Shown one piece after another: positions 16,922-25,632 of a DNA stretch of 64,000 bases; the stretch's first letter is position 1, and each line of letters opens with the position of its first letter. Origin of the DNA: Cohnella ginsengisoli (GTDB lineage: Bacteria > Bacillota > Bacilli > Paenibacillales > Paenibacillaceae); assembly GCF_029525555.1 (NCBI RefSeq), contig NZ_JAPDHZ010000002.1:2021868-2085867 (forward strand), read 5' to 3'. Under the pieces are notes generated by a model. That model had not been told where the DNA came from. It saw only the letters and a program-made list of their open reading frames with translations, and did no database searches. The position numbers were made by a program, and so were the translations under genes.

Positions 16922-18703
16922 CTACTCCTCCTTGTATAACTTGTGCGGAAAGCGCAGCTCGATCGACGTGCCTTCGCCCGGCAGGCTGCGGATCGTAAAC
17001 GAGCTCGTCGGCCCGTAGTAGATTTCCAGCCGCTCCCGCACGTTCCGCATGCCGTACCCTTCCTCCTTTTTCCGGATATCCGCCATCCCGACGCCGTCGT
17101 CGGTCACCGTGAACGAAAGGAATTCCCCGTCCATACGGCCGGTCAGCCGAACCGTCCCCTCGCCGACCTTGGGCTCGAGCCCGTGGTAGATCGCGTTTTC
17201 GACAAGCGGCTGCAGCATCAGCTTCATGATCTCGTAGCTCATGATGTCCGGATCGACCTCTTGCTCGTATTTGAACCTGTTGTCGTAGCGGAGATTCTGG
17301 ATGATCATATAATGCTCGATATGCTTGAGCTCCTTGTAGACCGGGATCGTCTCCTTGCCCTTGTTCAGGCTCAGCTTGAAGCTCTCGGACAGCGACAGCG
17401 CCATCTGGGCGATATCGTGCTTCTCCTCGAGCATCGACATCCAGTAGATCGAATCGAGCGTATTGTATAAAAAATGCGGCTTAATCTGCGCTTGCAGCGA
17501 GCGCAGCTCGGCTTCCCGCTCCTTGAGCTGCGCCTGCAGCAGCCGCTCGCTCAGCACCTGGTAGTCCGCCGTCACGCGTTGAAACGTCTGCCCGATGACG
17601 CCGACCTCGTCCGCGAGGAACGCCTCGCCCGCATCGGCCGACGAATGGCCTTTGGCCCAGTCGCCGATCATTTTTTTCAACTGCAGCAGCGGCTTCGTGA
17701 TCGTCCCCGACACAAAATAAGACACCGCAAGCGCGATGCCGGCCATGAGCGCGGCCAGGAGCCCCGTCGTCAGCGTGATGCGCTGGGATTGCTGAAGCAG
17801 TGCCTTCGCCTCCACGAAGTGGACGAACATCCAGCCGCTCGTCGCGTTCCGGTATTGGCTGTACAGGTAGCCGGCCTTGCGCATGTTCGCGAACGTCGCG
17901 TCCAGGCTGCCGCCGACGCCGACGCCGGCCGTGAGCTCGGGACGCAGATCGTATACGACGACCGGATTCGTCTCGCGCGTATCCAGCACGAGAAATCCAC
18001 TCTCGTCGCTTTCGTTGACCGTCTGCTCGAAGATCGACTTGCGGATGTTGATGACGAGAAGACCGATCTTGTCACCGCTCAGCCGGTTCGGGTCGCGCAG
18101 CAGCTTAACGCTGGAAAACGCGTTGCCGTACGGCGACTCCTCGAGCACGTTGTAGCCGAAAAACACTTCCTTGCCCTTGGCCTGCTCGGCCTGCGCGTAC
18201 CAGTCCGTGCGCTCGATCAGGCCGCGGGCTTCCTCGGAGCCGTACTTCCCCGCCTGTTCCGAACGTCCGTAGCAGACGGACCGGAAGTTGCGGTCGAACA
18301 GGCAGATCGAGTCGATGTTCTGGATGTCGAACAGGTTCGACACGACGATATTTTGCAGCAGGTTGGCCGTGCGGACGTCGATGACGCCCTCCCCGTCCGC
18401 CTTCGCCTCGCCGCTCCGGTACAGCTCCTGCCGGAGCTGGTCGTTAGACAGGATGATGCGGTTCATGTTGATGATGTTGCGCATGAGCAGATCGGCGACC
18501 TCGCTGGACGTCTTAAGGTGGTCCGCGTTGGCCTGTATATGGTTTTGCACGAGCATGTCCTTGGAAATGTTCAGGGAGACGTAGCCCAGCACGAACAGCG
18601 GCGGAAGCGAAACCAGAATCATCGCCGCCAGAAATCGGCTGCGGATTCGAGGCGGCCTGAGCTTCAGCAGAAAACGGCGTAGTCTCGTTATCATGGCAAG
18701 CAT
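16922..18703 (-). CDS. Sensor histidine kinase, YesM-type (second copy)
   Basis: 593 residues with TM1 (FLAAMILVSLPPLFVLGYV, about 24-42), a ~265-residue outside sensor domain, TM2 (LLAALMAGIALAVSYFVSGTIT), HAMP, the phosphorylation block QIKPHFLYNTLDSIYWMSML and a GHKL ATPase (NAIYHGLEPKVGEG, TDDGVGM, GYGMRNVRERL). It is full-length and intact even across a T7 run. It heads the second kinase-regulator-SBP operon, and its sensor domain is clearly related to that of the first copy. Confidence 0.95.
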   Translation of the reverse strand: MLAMITRLRRFLLKLRPPRIRSRFLAAMILVSLPPLFVLGYVSLNISKDMLVQNHIQANADHLKTSSEVADLLMRNIINMNRIILSNDQLRQELYRSGEAKADGEGVIDVRTANLLQNIVVSNLFDIQNIDSICLFDRNFRSVCYGRSEQAGKYGSEEARGLIERTDWYAQAEQAKGKEVFFGYNVLEESPYGNAFSSVKLLRDPNRLSGDKIGLLVINIRKSIFEQTVNESDESGFLVLDTRETNPVVVYDLRPELTAGVGVGGSLDATFANMRKAGYLYSQYRNATSGWMFVHFVEAKALLQQSQRITLTTGLLAALMAGIALAVSYFVSGTITKPLLQLKKMIGDWAKGHSSADAGEAFLADEVGVIGQTFQRVTADYQVLSERLLQAQLKEREAELRSLQAQIKPHFLYNTLDSIYWMSMLEEKHDIAQMALSLSESFKLSLNKGKETIPVYKELKHIEHYMIIQNLRYDNRFKYEQEVDPDIMSYEIMKLMLQPLVENAIYHGLEPKVGEGTVRLTGRMDGEFLSFTVTDDGVGMADIRKKEEGYGMRNVRERLEIYYGPTSSFTIRSLPGEGTSIELRFPHKLYKEE

Positions 18704-19160
18704 CCTTTACGGGCGTTGAGGGCGCCTTGTAAGCGGAACCAAAGCTGCGGTCCGCCCGGCTCGCCGCGCTTTTGGCGAATAGTCGATGATGGTGCGCCGG
18801 CGCGACCCGTTTCCTTTCATTTTAACCAATCGCGCCCGCAATATTAAGGTACGGATTTTTTGGGAAAGCTCCGCGTTTTTCAGGGGGACTCGCAGGGACG
18901 TTCCCCAAAGCTATGAGATAGCGTAAATATACGGAAAAGTTTGTTGAAATAAGTTTTCTTTCATATAATTAATCATAATTATGGGAATTCAGCCGCCACT
19001 TGAGGCTACCATTTAAACGGTACAAGATAGAATGAACTGAATCTGACGTTTTTTCGCATCGGCAGTCGCCAGTGCTATGTGTCGCATTTGCATTTAGAGA
19101 TCCTAGTCGACATCGCGAGCGAGACAGAAAAGAAAACGAATCTGGTCCGGAGGTTAACGA

Positions 19161-19403
19161 ATGAACTCGAACAATCTCCGCACGCTGGGCGTCATCCTCG
19201 TCATCACAGCCGGACTGATTTACACAATCGAACGGGTCGGATCGACGGTAGCTCGCAGCAAAGAAATTGTGGCGATGTACGAAATCCACATGTTTGATAG
19301 CGCGCCTAGGATTCACGTGACGGGCTTTTGGGACAATGGCTTCGTTCCGTTGCTCGCAATCGGCGGCATACTGATGATAGCGTACAGTTTCGCGAGGAAA
19401 TAA
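19161..19403 (+). CDS. Small membrane protein, 80 aa, two predicted TM segments
   Basis: It starts at an ATG with a CCGGAGG ribosome site 8 bp upstream. Hydrophobic helices are at about 8-22 (TLGVILVITAGLIYTI) and 58-76 (GFVPLLAIGGILMIAYSFA), with a polar stretch between. I do not recognise the family. It stands alone between the divergent second kinase operon and the GH3 gene. The 457-bp gap upstream (18704-19160) is AT-rich before the start but holds no other gene I can support. Confidence 0.55.
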   Translation: MNSNNLRTLGVILVITAGLIYTIERVGSTVARSKEIVAMYEIHMFDSAPRIHVTGFWDNGFVPLLAIGGILMIAYSFARK

Positions 19404-19590
19404 TAACAGCCGAATTTTCGTTACAGAAAGCGGACGGGCCTCCTTCGCACGCCGGCTCTTTTTCACTCGCGCTTCCCGCCTTCGCAAATCGTGGTGCTTC
19501 GCCTTCACTCGCCGCGGGTCGATTAGCTTCATAAATGCCATAAATGCTTCTAATCTCCTTCTTAGTTCCGCCCATTAGCGGATAAATGAA

Positions 19591-19720
19591 AAGTGCAGTT
19601 ACTTCGAGTGGCAGGGGCCTTAAGGAGTCACGTTCGGGACAGTTAACTGCAGATTCACAGCTATATTCCTTGATTGCGAATGTTAAGCTGAATGAACTGC
19701 ATTTTTGCAGCTATCGCCTC
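19591..19720. repeat. Intergenic repeats with ~50-bp period (GCAGTTA / AACTGC type)
   Basis: Related blocks AAGTGCAGTTA (19591), AACTGCAGATTCACAGCTAT (19645) and AACTGCATTTTTGCAGCTAT (19695) recur at 50-54 bp. The third contains a small hairpin CTGCA-TTTT-TGCAG. They lie in the 19404-19929 gap, which otherwise holds only the GH3 terminator. Confidence 0.5.
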
Positions 19721-19878
19721 CCGGCCGACATCTGAATTCAGTTTCAGTCTTCGGCTTCAGTCTTCGATTCCTGACTTCGACTCCAACTTCTCCCCGCCCC
19801 CCTCTCGCCTACCATCCACTTGATCGCCGGATTCGGGACTGCCAAAGAGGCGATTGCCGAAATACCATGCTGACAGCG

Positions 19879-19910
19879 AAAAAACGCCAAGCCCGCGGCT
19901 TGGCGTTTTT
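19879..19910. terminator. Terminator after the GH3-SLH gene
   Basis: An 11-bp stem AACGCCAAGCC / GGCTTGGCGTT with a CGC loop and T runs on both sides, 20 bp beyond the stop of the minus-strand GH3 gene. Confidence 0.8.
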
Positions 19911-19929
19911 ACATCGTATTTGCACGGCG

Positions 19930-22900
19930 TTACTTTTGCAGCAAATTGTACACCGACTGCGCCGCTTCGGCGCGCGTCGTCACGCCCTGCGGCGCGAATT
20001 GCCCTGCCCCCCGGCCCGACAGCAGGCCGAGCGACGAGGCTTCGGCTACGAACGGCGCCGCCCAGGCGGCGATGCGATCCGCGTCGGCGAACGTCGCGCC
20101 CGCGCCCGCGGCTGCCGCGGTGCCATGCCGGTAGCGGTACGCCTTCACGATCATCGTCGCCATCTCCTGGCGGGTGATCGCGCCGCTCGGGTCGAACGTC
20201 CCTTCGCCGCGGCCCGTCACGATGCCGGCTTCAGCCGCCAGCGCGATCGGCTTCGCGTACCAAGCGCCGGCCGAAACGTCGGCGAAGGACTGCGTGCCTT
20301 CGTCCGTCAGCTTCAGCGCGCCCGCCAGCAGCTGCGTGAACTCGGCGCGCGTGATCGTGCGGCCCGGCTCGAACGTCGACTCGCTCGTGCCGCCGACGAT
20401 TTGCTTCGCCGCGAGCTCTTTGATCACGTCGATCGCCCAGTGCGAAGCCGGGACGTCGGCGAAGTTCTTGTTCACTTCAAGCACCGCGTACTTGCTGAAG
20501 TGCTGAATTTGCGCGGTATAGGCGCCGTCGACGTACTTGCTGTCGACATACTGGCGGGTACCGTCACCTTTCAAATAGAAGATGCCGCCGAGCTTCGGAT
20601 TCGAGACGCCCTCCGCCTTCAGCGTCAGCGTGATCGGCGCTTCGAACGTCGTCACGGCCGTGCTCGTGTCGCCAACCACGACAGTCAGCGTGAACTCGAT
20701 GACGTCACCTGTCTGCTTTATGGCAGTCGCGACGGTCGAAGCACCAACGGCCTGCGCAGCCGCAGCCGCATCTACCGCCTTAAACGATACTTGCACCTGC
20801 GCATCTCCGAGGCGATCCGCCGGAATCGCGGCCGCCAGCTGCTTCAGCACCGCTGTCGGGAGCGTGAGCGACAACCCGTCCGCCTTCAGTTCCAGGCTCT
20901 TGCCTTCCGCCTTGCCGAGCAAGCTCGCCGGCAGCTGCGCCGTCTTCGTGCCGGCCGGTAGCGTCACGGATGCGCTTGCGTCGCCTAGCGTCAGCATCGT
21001 ATCCGTCACCTTCAACTTGCCTTCGCCATCCGGTTGGTTCGTCTCTGTGACCGGCGTCGTCACCGGCGGCACGTACGGCGGCACGTAGATCGGCGCGATG
21101 GTGAGACTCGCGGCCACCGTTGCCGTTCGGCCTTCCGCATCCGTCGCCGTGATCGTGAGCGGGAACGTACCGCTGCTCGTCGGCGTACCGGATACCCGCA
21201 GCGTCGCGGGATCGAACGCGAGACCCGTCGGCAATCCGCTCACGCTCCACGCATAAGGCTCCGTGCCGCCCGTTGCCGTCAGCGTCAGCACCTGATCGTA
21301 CGCGCTGCCTTCATTGCCCGATACGATCGCGCTGCCGCCAGCAGGCGACGTGATCGCCAACTCCGCCGTACCCGGATCGACCGGATCCGACGGCGCGACG
21401 GTCAGAGAAGCCGTCATTTCCCGAGAAATATTGGCGGAATCCGTCACCCGGATCACGACCTCGTACGGGCTGTCGATCTCCGTGCCCGCAGCCGGCGTGC
21501 CGCTGATCTTCTGCGCAGCTGCATCGAGCGCGAGACCTTCCGGCAGTCCCGTAACCGTCCAGATATACGGCTCGGTGCCTCCGTATGCAGCCAGCTGTAC
21601 GCTGTAAGCCGCGCCGACCTTAGCCGACGGAAGCGTATCTCCGCTCGCCGGCTGGCCGATACCCAGCGCGCCGCCGATGGTCAGCGTGTTCTTGACCGAT
21701 ACCGTCTCGTCGTTCGCGTCTGTCGCCGAGATCGTTACCGTATACGGACGGCTATCCACTGCGCCGTCCGCCACGGTGCCCGTGATCTTGCCCGTCGCGG
21801 CGTCGAAGCTCAGTCCCTCGGGCAGACCTGTCACGCTCCACGAGTATGGTGCGGTACCGCCGCTCGCTTCGAGCGTCAGCGTCTGATCGTATGCCACGCC
21901 CGGCTTCGCGGCCGGCAGCGCCGCGCCGTCCACCGGCTTCGCGATGTTCACGGCCGTCTGCGTGACCTGCAGCGAATCGATGCGCAGATCGGCGGCGTCG
22001 AACACGACGTATACCGTATGCGTACCTGCAGGCGCCGCCGCTACGGCAGCCGATACTTTCTGATAGCCCAGCTCGTTAACCGTCTGGTCGGCGGCCGTCG
22101 GCATGACATAGGTCGTCTTGCCCGTGACCGGCACCGCGATCGTCGCGAACGGCTCGGCCGTCGGCGAGTCCGCCCGCAGCGTGATATTGCCGCCCGCCCC
22201 GTTCGTACCTACGTTTGCGCTAATCTTCTTCGCGCCCGTGAAGTCCGCCTTCGGCAGCGCGACCCAGGCACCTGCGCCTTTGGACATGACCGCGTAGTAT
22301 TCGCCCGCGATCTTGTCGCCCTTAAGGCTCTCAACGGTGCGCGCCTTGGAAGCTTCGCGGTAGACGACCGCGTAAGAATCGTACGCATGGTCGAATACGT
22401 TAAAAGCCGTCTTGGCATCCAGCGTCGCCAGCGAATCGCCGGAGATCGCGATGTCCTTCGTCGCTCGGATATCCTTGGACGAACGGCCGATCATGAACGT
22501 ATAGGAGCCGTCCTCGACGATATAATCGCCCTTGTTCACGTCCCAGATCGCCAGGTCCTTCGGATCGACGCTAAGCGTGACGATCTTGTGCTCGCCCTGG
22601 GTCAGTTCGGCCTTGTCATAGGCGACCAGCTTTTTGGCGGGCACTTCTTCGCCGTAGGCGGAGCCGTTTTTCCGCGCGTACAGCTGCACGACCTCGGAGG
22701 TCGTGATCGAGCCTTCGTTGGTAAGCTCCACGGATACGTTGAACTTCTGATTCGCTGCCGCCGCCGTAGGCGCCGTGAACTCTTTGTACGTGAATTCGCC
22801 ATAGGAAAGTCCATAGCCGAACTCGTACGTGACCGGCGCGTTCGTATACATATACGTCAGCTTGGCCTCGACCGGATCCGCGTTGAACATGTCGGATACG

Positions 22901-25386
22901 AAGCGAGGGTCCAGCTGGTCGACGCCCGCGATCGTCGTGTTGCCTTCCGGAATCGAATACTTGTCGATCGCCGGCAGCGCGGACATATCCGCGTACCAGG
23001 TCGCGGACAGGCGGCCGGTCGGCGCGTAGTCGCCGAACAAAACGTCCGTCAGGCCCTGCGCGTCGAACTCGCCGGAGTACGGCTGCGTGATGACGGCGGA
23101 TACGTTCGGGTCCTTCTGAATCTCTTCCATGATAACCGGCGAGCTCGCGAGGAGAACGACGATCGTCTTCTTGTTTTTGGCCGCGAACGCCGCCGCGACG
23201 TTGTGCGCGATCTTGTAATCGTCCGCGCCCAGGTACAGGTCGGCGCGGTCGGAGCCTTCGCCGCCGCTGTTGTTCGGATGCGCGCCGACGAAGACGAGCG
23301 CATAGTCCTGCGTGTTCGCCATCGCCGCGATGTCGGCGCCGGTGCCCGCTTCCTGCACGACCGTCTTGTCGAACTTGGCGCTATCGCCCCGCGCATTGAA
23401 GTTCGCGATCGTGCCGATCGTCGAAGCCGCGGTCGCGATGGCGCCGTCGGCGCCGGTCGTCAGCAGGCGGCCGCTGAATAGGCCCGTCTGAATGGCCAGG
23501 CCGCCCGAGACGATCGACACGGAGCTGCCGCCGTTCGATTCGAAGCGGAGCTTGGCCGGTACGGTGCTGTTGTTGCCCAGCGAAGCCAGCGTCGTCCAGT
23601 CCGGATTGGTCAGCAGCAGGTTCGCGGTCGCGGTGTTGCCCACGCCCGTGCTGTTCGCGGTCGGCGCCGTCACCCAGAGGCCGTTGGCCTTGGACTTCAG
23701 GCTGGCCGCGTTCTGGCCCCAATCGTAGTAATCGAACAGCTGCGCATCGGTCAGCGCGTCGGCAGCGCCCGCGAAGCTCGCGTTCAGCTGCGCGCCTGCG
23801 CCCGTGCCGGCCGTGACATACTTGCCGTTCGCGGCCGATTTGAGCGCGATGACCGCGCTGCCGGTCGAGAACTTCACTTTGGACGCGCCGAGCGTATTCA
23901 GGATCGAATAAAGCGGCGTCTTGCCCGCGTTTCCGAGCGCCGTCGGCGTCGTCGCCGCGTAGCCGGGCCGCATCCGCATGTCGGCATATGCGCCGACGAC
24001 GGCTGCTTTTTTCGTCTTGGACAGCGGGAGCGCTTCGTCCGTGTTCTTAAGCAGGACGACGGATTCGCGCGCGGCCTGCAGCGCGACTTCCTGGTGCGCG
24101 GCCGTGCTGTAGTCGGTCAGCGTCGTAGACACGTCCTTCGCCTGATTGGCGAACGGATAGTCGATCGGCACGCCGCTTGCGTCGACTTCGTTGAAGATGC
24201 CGAGCCGCACGAGCTGGTTCACGATCGGCCGGCCGGCCTCCTCCACGTCCTGAAGCGTGATGCCGTAGAGGCCTTCGTTGACCGCGTTCGCCAAGGTTAC
24301 GGCGTCCGTCTTGTCCGTGCCGATGGCGCGCACGGATTCGGAATGCGCCAGCACCATCAGCGCGAGCGCATGCTTGCGGTCGAGCGTGTACTGCGCGTCG
24401 AACCCGTTGCTGAAGCTCGTATTGAACAGGTGATTCTCGCCGTTGAAGTCCGGCGACGAATACATGCCGTAGCGCGCGAGCTGGCTGCCTAGAATCATGT
24501 AGGGCGAGATGATGTTCGGCACGCCGTTGGTGCGTCCGAACGAGGTCATGACGCCGGCGACCGAGCCAGACTCGAGCCCCTTGAACGCCGACGGGATCTG
24601 GTATTCGTAAATGGCCCGCGCGCCGGCGTTCGTGCTCGACGTCTGGCGGAACCACTCCGCGTTATACAAGGAAAAGTGCTTCGTGCCGACGACCGCGCGC
24701 TGCCAGAAGCCGTCCTGGCTCGCTGCCTGGTCGGTGCCGGCAAGGCCCGACGCCATGTTGTCGATCAGCGTCGCGGACAGATAAGGATCTTCGCCATAGC
24801 CTTCGGGCGTCCGGCCGTTGAGCGGATTGACGCGCACGTCGGAGAGCGCGGTGAACGCGATCGGCTTGGACGCATTGGCGCCGTTGTGAATGTTGGCCGT
24901 CCCCTGCTTGACGTTCAGCTGGCTGATCTTCTCGCTGCCCATGACCTTGCCGACCTGCGACACCAGCGCTTTGTTCCAGGTCTGTCCGAGGCCGACGAGC
25001 GCGGGAAAGTCCGTCGATACCCCGTATACGTTGTCCGCCGCGGCCAAACCGCCGGGAACCGTTTTGCCCTTGTGTCCGTTGTTGTAGGCATCGTCCATGA
25101 CGAATGTATAATTGTCCCGGAGGCCCGTCGCGTACAAGGCCGCTCCTTCTAGCCCGATGTAGTCGTAGTAAGTATCCACGAACGCGTCGAGATGGCTCGG
25201 GTTGCCGTCGAACAGCGGCATGCCGTCGAATACCCCGCCCGATTGCGTTTTGAAGGCGATGGCGCCGCCCGTTTCCGCCGCCGAAGCCGCCGGTGCGTGC
25301 GCGCCGAGCGCCAAGCCCGCCGACAGTACGCCGGCCAGCAGCGCGGATACGCTCTTTTTGCCCGTGCGGACGATAGTCTTGTTCAT
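19930..25386 (-). CDS. Surface-anchored GH3 glycoside hydrolase with fascin-like insert, Ig-like domains and three SLH domains
   Basis: 1818 residues from the ATG at 25386 (GGCAGGTG ribosome site; a longer open frame upstream is non-coding). A signal peptide (LLAGVLSAGLALGAHAPAASA) precedes a GH3 N-domain to about residue 400 and a GH3 C-domain to about 960 (ESVVLLKNTDEALPLSK, YEFGYGLSYGEF). Inside the C-domain is a beta-trefoil/fascin-like insert (VIALKSAANGKYVTA, near 540-690). A CBM6-like region follows (GAGAWVALPKADFTGAKKIS), then three putative Ig domains (GTAPYSWSVTGLPEGLSFD type) and three C-terminal SLH domains (SHWAIDVIKELAAKQIVGG ...). It should act on beta-linked glycans at the cell wall. 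It has its own promoter with a candidate YesN box. Confidence 0.92.
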   Translation of the reverse strand: MNKTIVRTGKKSVSALLAGVLSAGLALGAHAPAASAAETGGAIAFKTQSGGVFDGMPLFDGNPSHLDAFVDTYYDYIGLEGAALYATGLRDNYTFVMDDAYNNGHKGKTVPGGLAAADNVYGVSTDFPALVGLGQTWNKALVSQVGKVMGSEKISQLNVKQGTANIHNGANASKPIAFTALSDVRVNPLNGRTPEGYGEDPYLSATLIDNMASGLAGTDQAASQDGFWQRAVVGTKHFSLYNAEWFRQTSSTNAGARAIYEYQIPSAFKGLESGSVAGVMTSFGRTNGVPNIISPYMILGSQLARYGMYSSPDFNGENHLFNTSFSNGFDAQYTLDRKHALALMVLAHSESVRAIGTDKTDAVTLANAVNEGLYGITLQDVEEAGRPIVNQLVRLGIFNEVDASGVPIDYPFANQAKDVSTTLTDYSTAAHQEVALQAARESVVLLKNTDEALPLSKTKKAAVVGAYADMRMRPGYAATTPTALGNAGKTPLYSILNTLGASKVKFSTGSAVIALKSAANGKYVTAGTGAGAQLNASFAGAADALTDAQLFDYYDWGQNAASLKSKANGLWVTAPTANSTGVGNTATANLLLTNPDWTTLASLGNNSTVPAKLRFESNGGSSVSIVSGGLAIQTGLFSGRLLTTGADGAIATAASTIGTIANFNARGDSAKFDKTVVQEAGTGADIAAMANTQDYALVFVGAHPNNSGGEGSDRADLYLGADDYKIAHNVAAAFAAKNKKTIVVLLASSPVIMEEIQKDPNVSAVITQPYSGEFDAQGLTDVLFGDYAPTGRLSATWYADMSALPAIDKYSIPEGNTTIAGVDQLDPRFVSDMFNADPVEAKLTYMYTNAPVTYEFGYGLSYGEFTYKEFTAPTAAAANQKFNVSVELTNEGSITTSEVVQLYARKNGSAYGEEVPAKKLVAYDKAELTQGEHKIVTLSVDPKDLAIWDVNKGDYIVEDGSYTFMIGRSSKDIRATKDIAISGDSLATLDAKTAFNVFDHAYDSYAVVYREASKARTVESLKGDKIAGEYYAVMSKGAGAWVALPKADFTGAKKISANVGTNGAGGNITLRADSPTAEPFATIAVPVTGKTTYVMPTAADQTVNELGYQKVSAAVAAAPAGTHTVYVVFDAADLRIDSLQVTQTAVNIAKPVDGAALPAAKPGVAYDQTLTLEASGGTAPYSWSVTGLPEGLSFDAATGKITGTVADGAVDSRPYTVTISATDANDETVSVKNTLTIGGALGIGQPASGDTLPSAKVGAAYSVQLAAYGGTEPYIWTVTGLPEGLALDAAAQKISGTPAAGTEIDSPYEVVIRVTDSANISREMTASLTVAPSDPVDPGTAELAITSPAGGSAIVSGNEGSAYDQVLTLTATGGTEPYAWSVSGLPTGLAFDPATLRVSGTPTSSGTFPLTITATDAEGRTATVAASLTIAPIYVPPYVPPVTTPVTETNQPDGEGKLKVTDTMLTLGDASASVTLPAGTKTAQLPASLLGKAEGKSLELKADGLSLTLPTAVLKQLAAAIPADRLGDAQVQVSFKAVDAAAAAQAVGASTVATAIKQTGDVIEFTLTVVVGDTSTAVTTFEAPITLTLKAEGVSNPKLGGIFYLKGDGTRQYVDSKYVDGAYTAQIQHFSKYAVLEVNKNFADVPASHWAIDVIKELAAKQIVGGTSESTFEPGRTITRAEFTQLLAGALKLTDEGTQSFADVSAGAWYAKPIALAAEAGIVTGRGEGTFDPSGAITRQEMATMIVKAYRYRHGTAAAAGAGATFADADRIAAWAAPFVAEASSLGLLSGRGAGQFAPQGVTTRAEAAQSVYNLLQK

Positions 25387-25502
25387 TTGCACACCTGCCG
25401 TTTCTCTAAGTATGGATCGATCGTTTCCTGCCGCCGCCTCGGGCCCGATGGCCCCGCGATCTTCATCACTCCCCGTCCGGCGCAGGATCGCCGATGTCAA
25501 GT

Positions 25503-25570
25503 TTCATTGTAAGCGGTTGCTTGATGCGTCATAAGTGCGCCATATTTTGGTTTTAGTCCTTATTTTTAAG
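25503..25570 (-). promoter_or_regulatory. Promoter and candidate YesN box of the GH3-SLH gene (68-bp shared architecture)
   Basis: Aligned base for base with 30742-30809, a 41-bp upstream block agrees at 35 positions (ending TCCTTATTTTTAAG on the plus strand), and a -10-like TTACAATGAA is identical, with fixed spacing. Two copies of AAAATA.GG lie 18 bp apart, as expected for an AraC-type activator. TGTAAGCGGTTGCTT next to the -10 is also a partial match to a CcpA cre site. Confidence 0.65.
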
Positions 25571-25572
25571 AC

Positions 25573-25604
25573 AAAAAAAATCCGTCTCCCCAAGGGGAAA
25601 CGGA
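25573..25604 (-). terminator. Terminator of SBP paralogue 3
   Basis: Stem TCCGTCTCCCC / GGGGAAACGGA (one mismatch) with eight T on the minus strand, 29 bp past the stop of the SBP gene and just upstream of the GH3 promoter. The two genes are thus separate transcription units. Confidence 0.8.
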
Positions 25605-25632
25605 ATGTGCGTCCTCGACGTCTCAACCCCGA

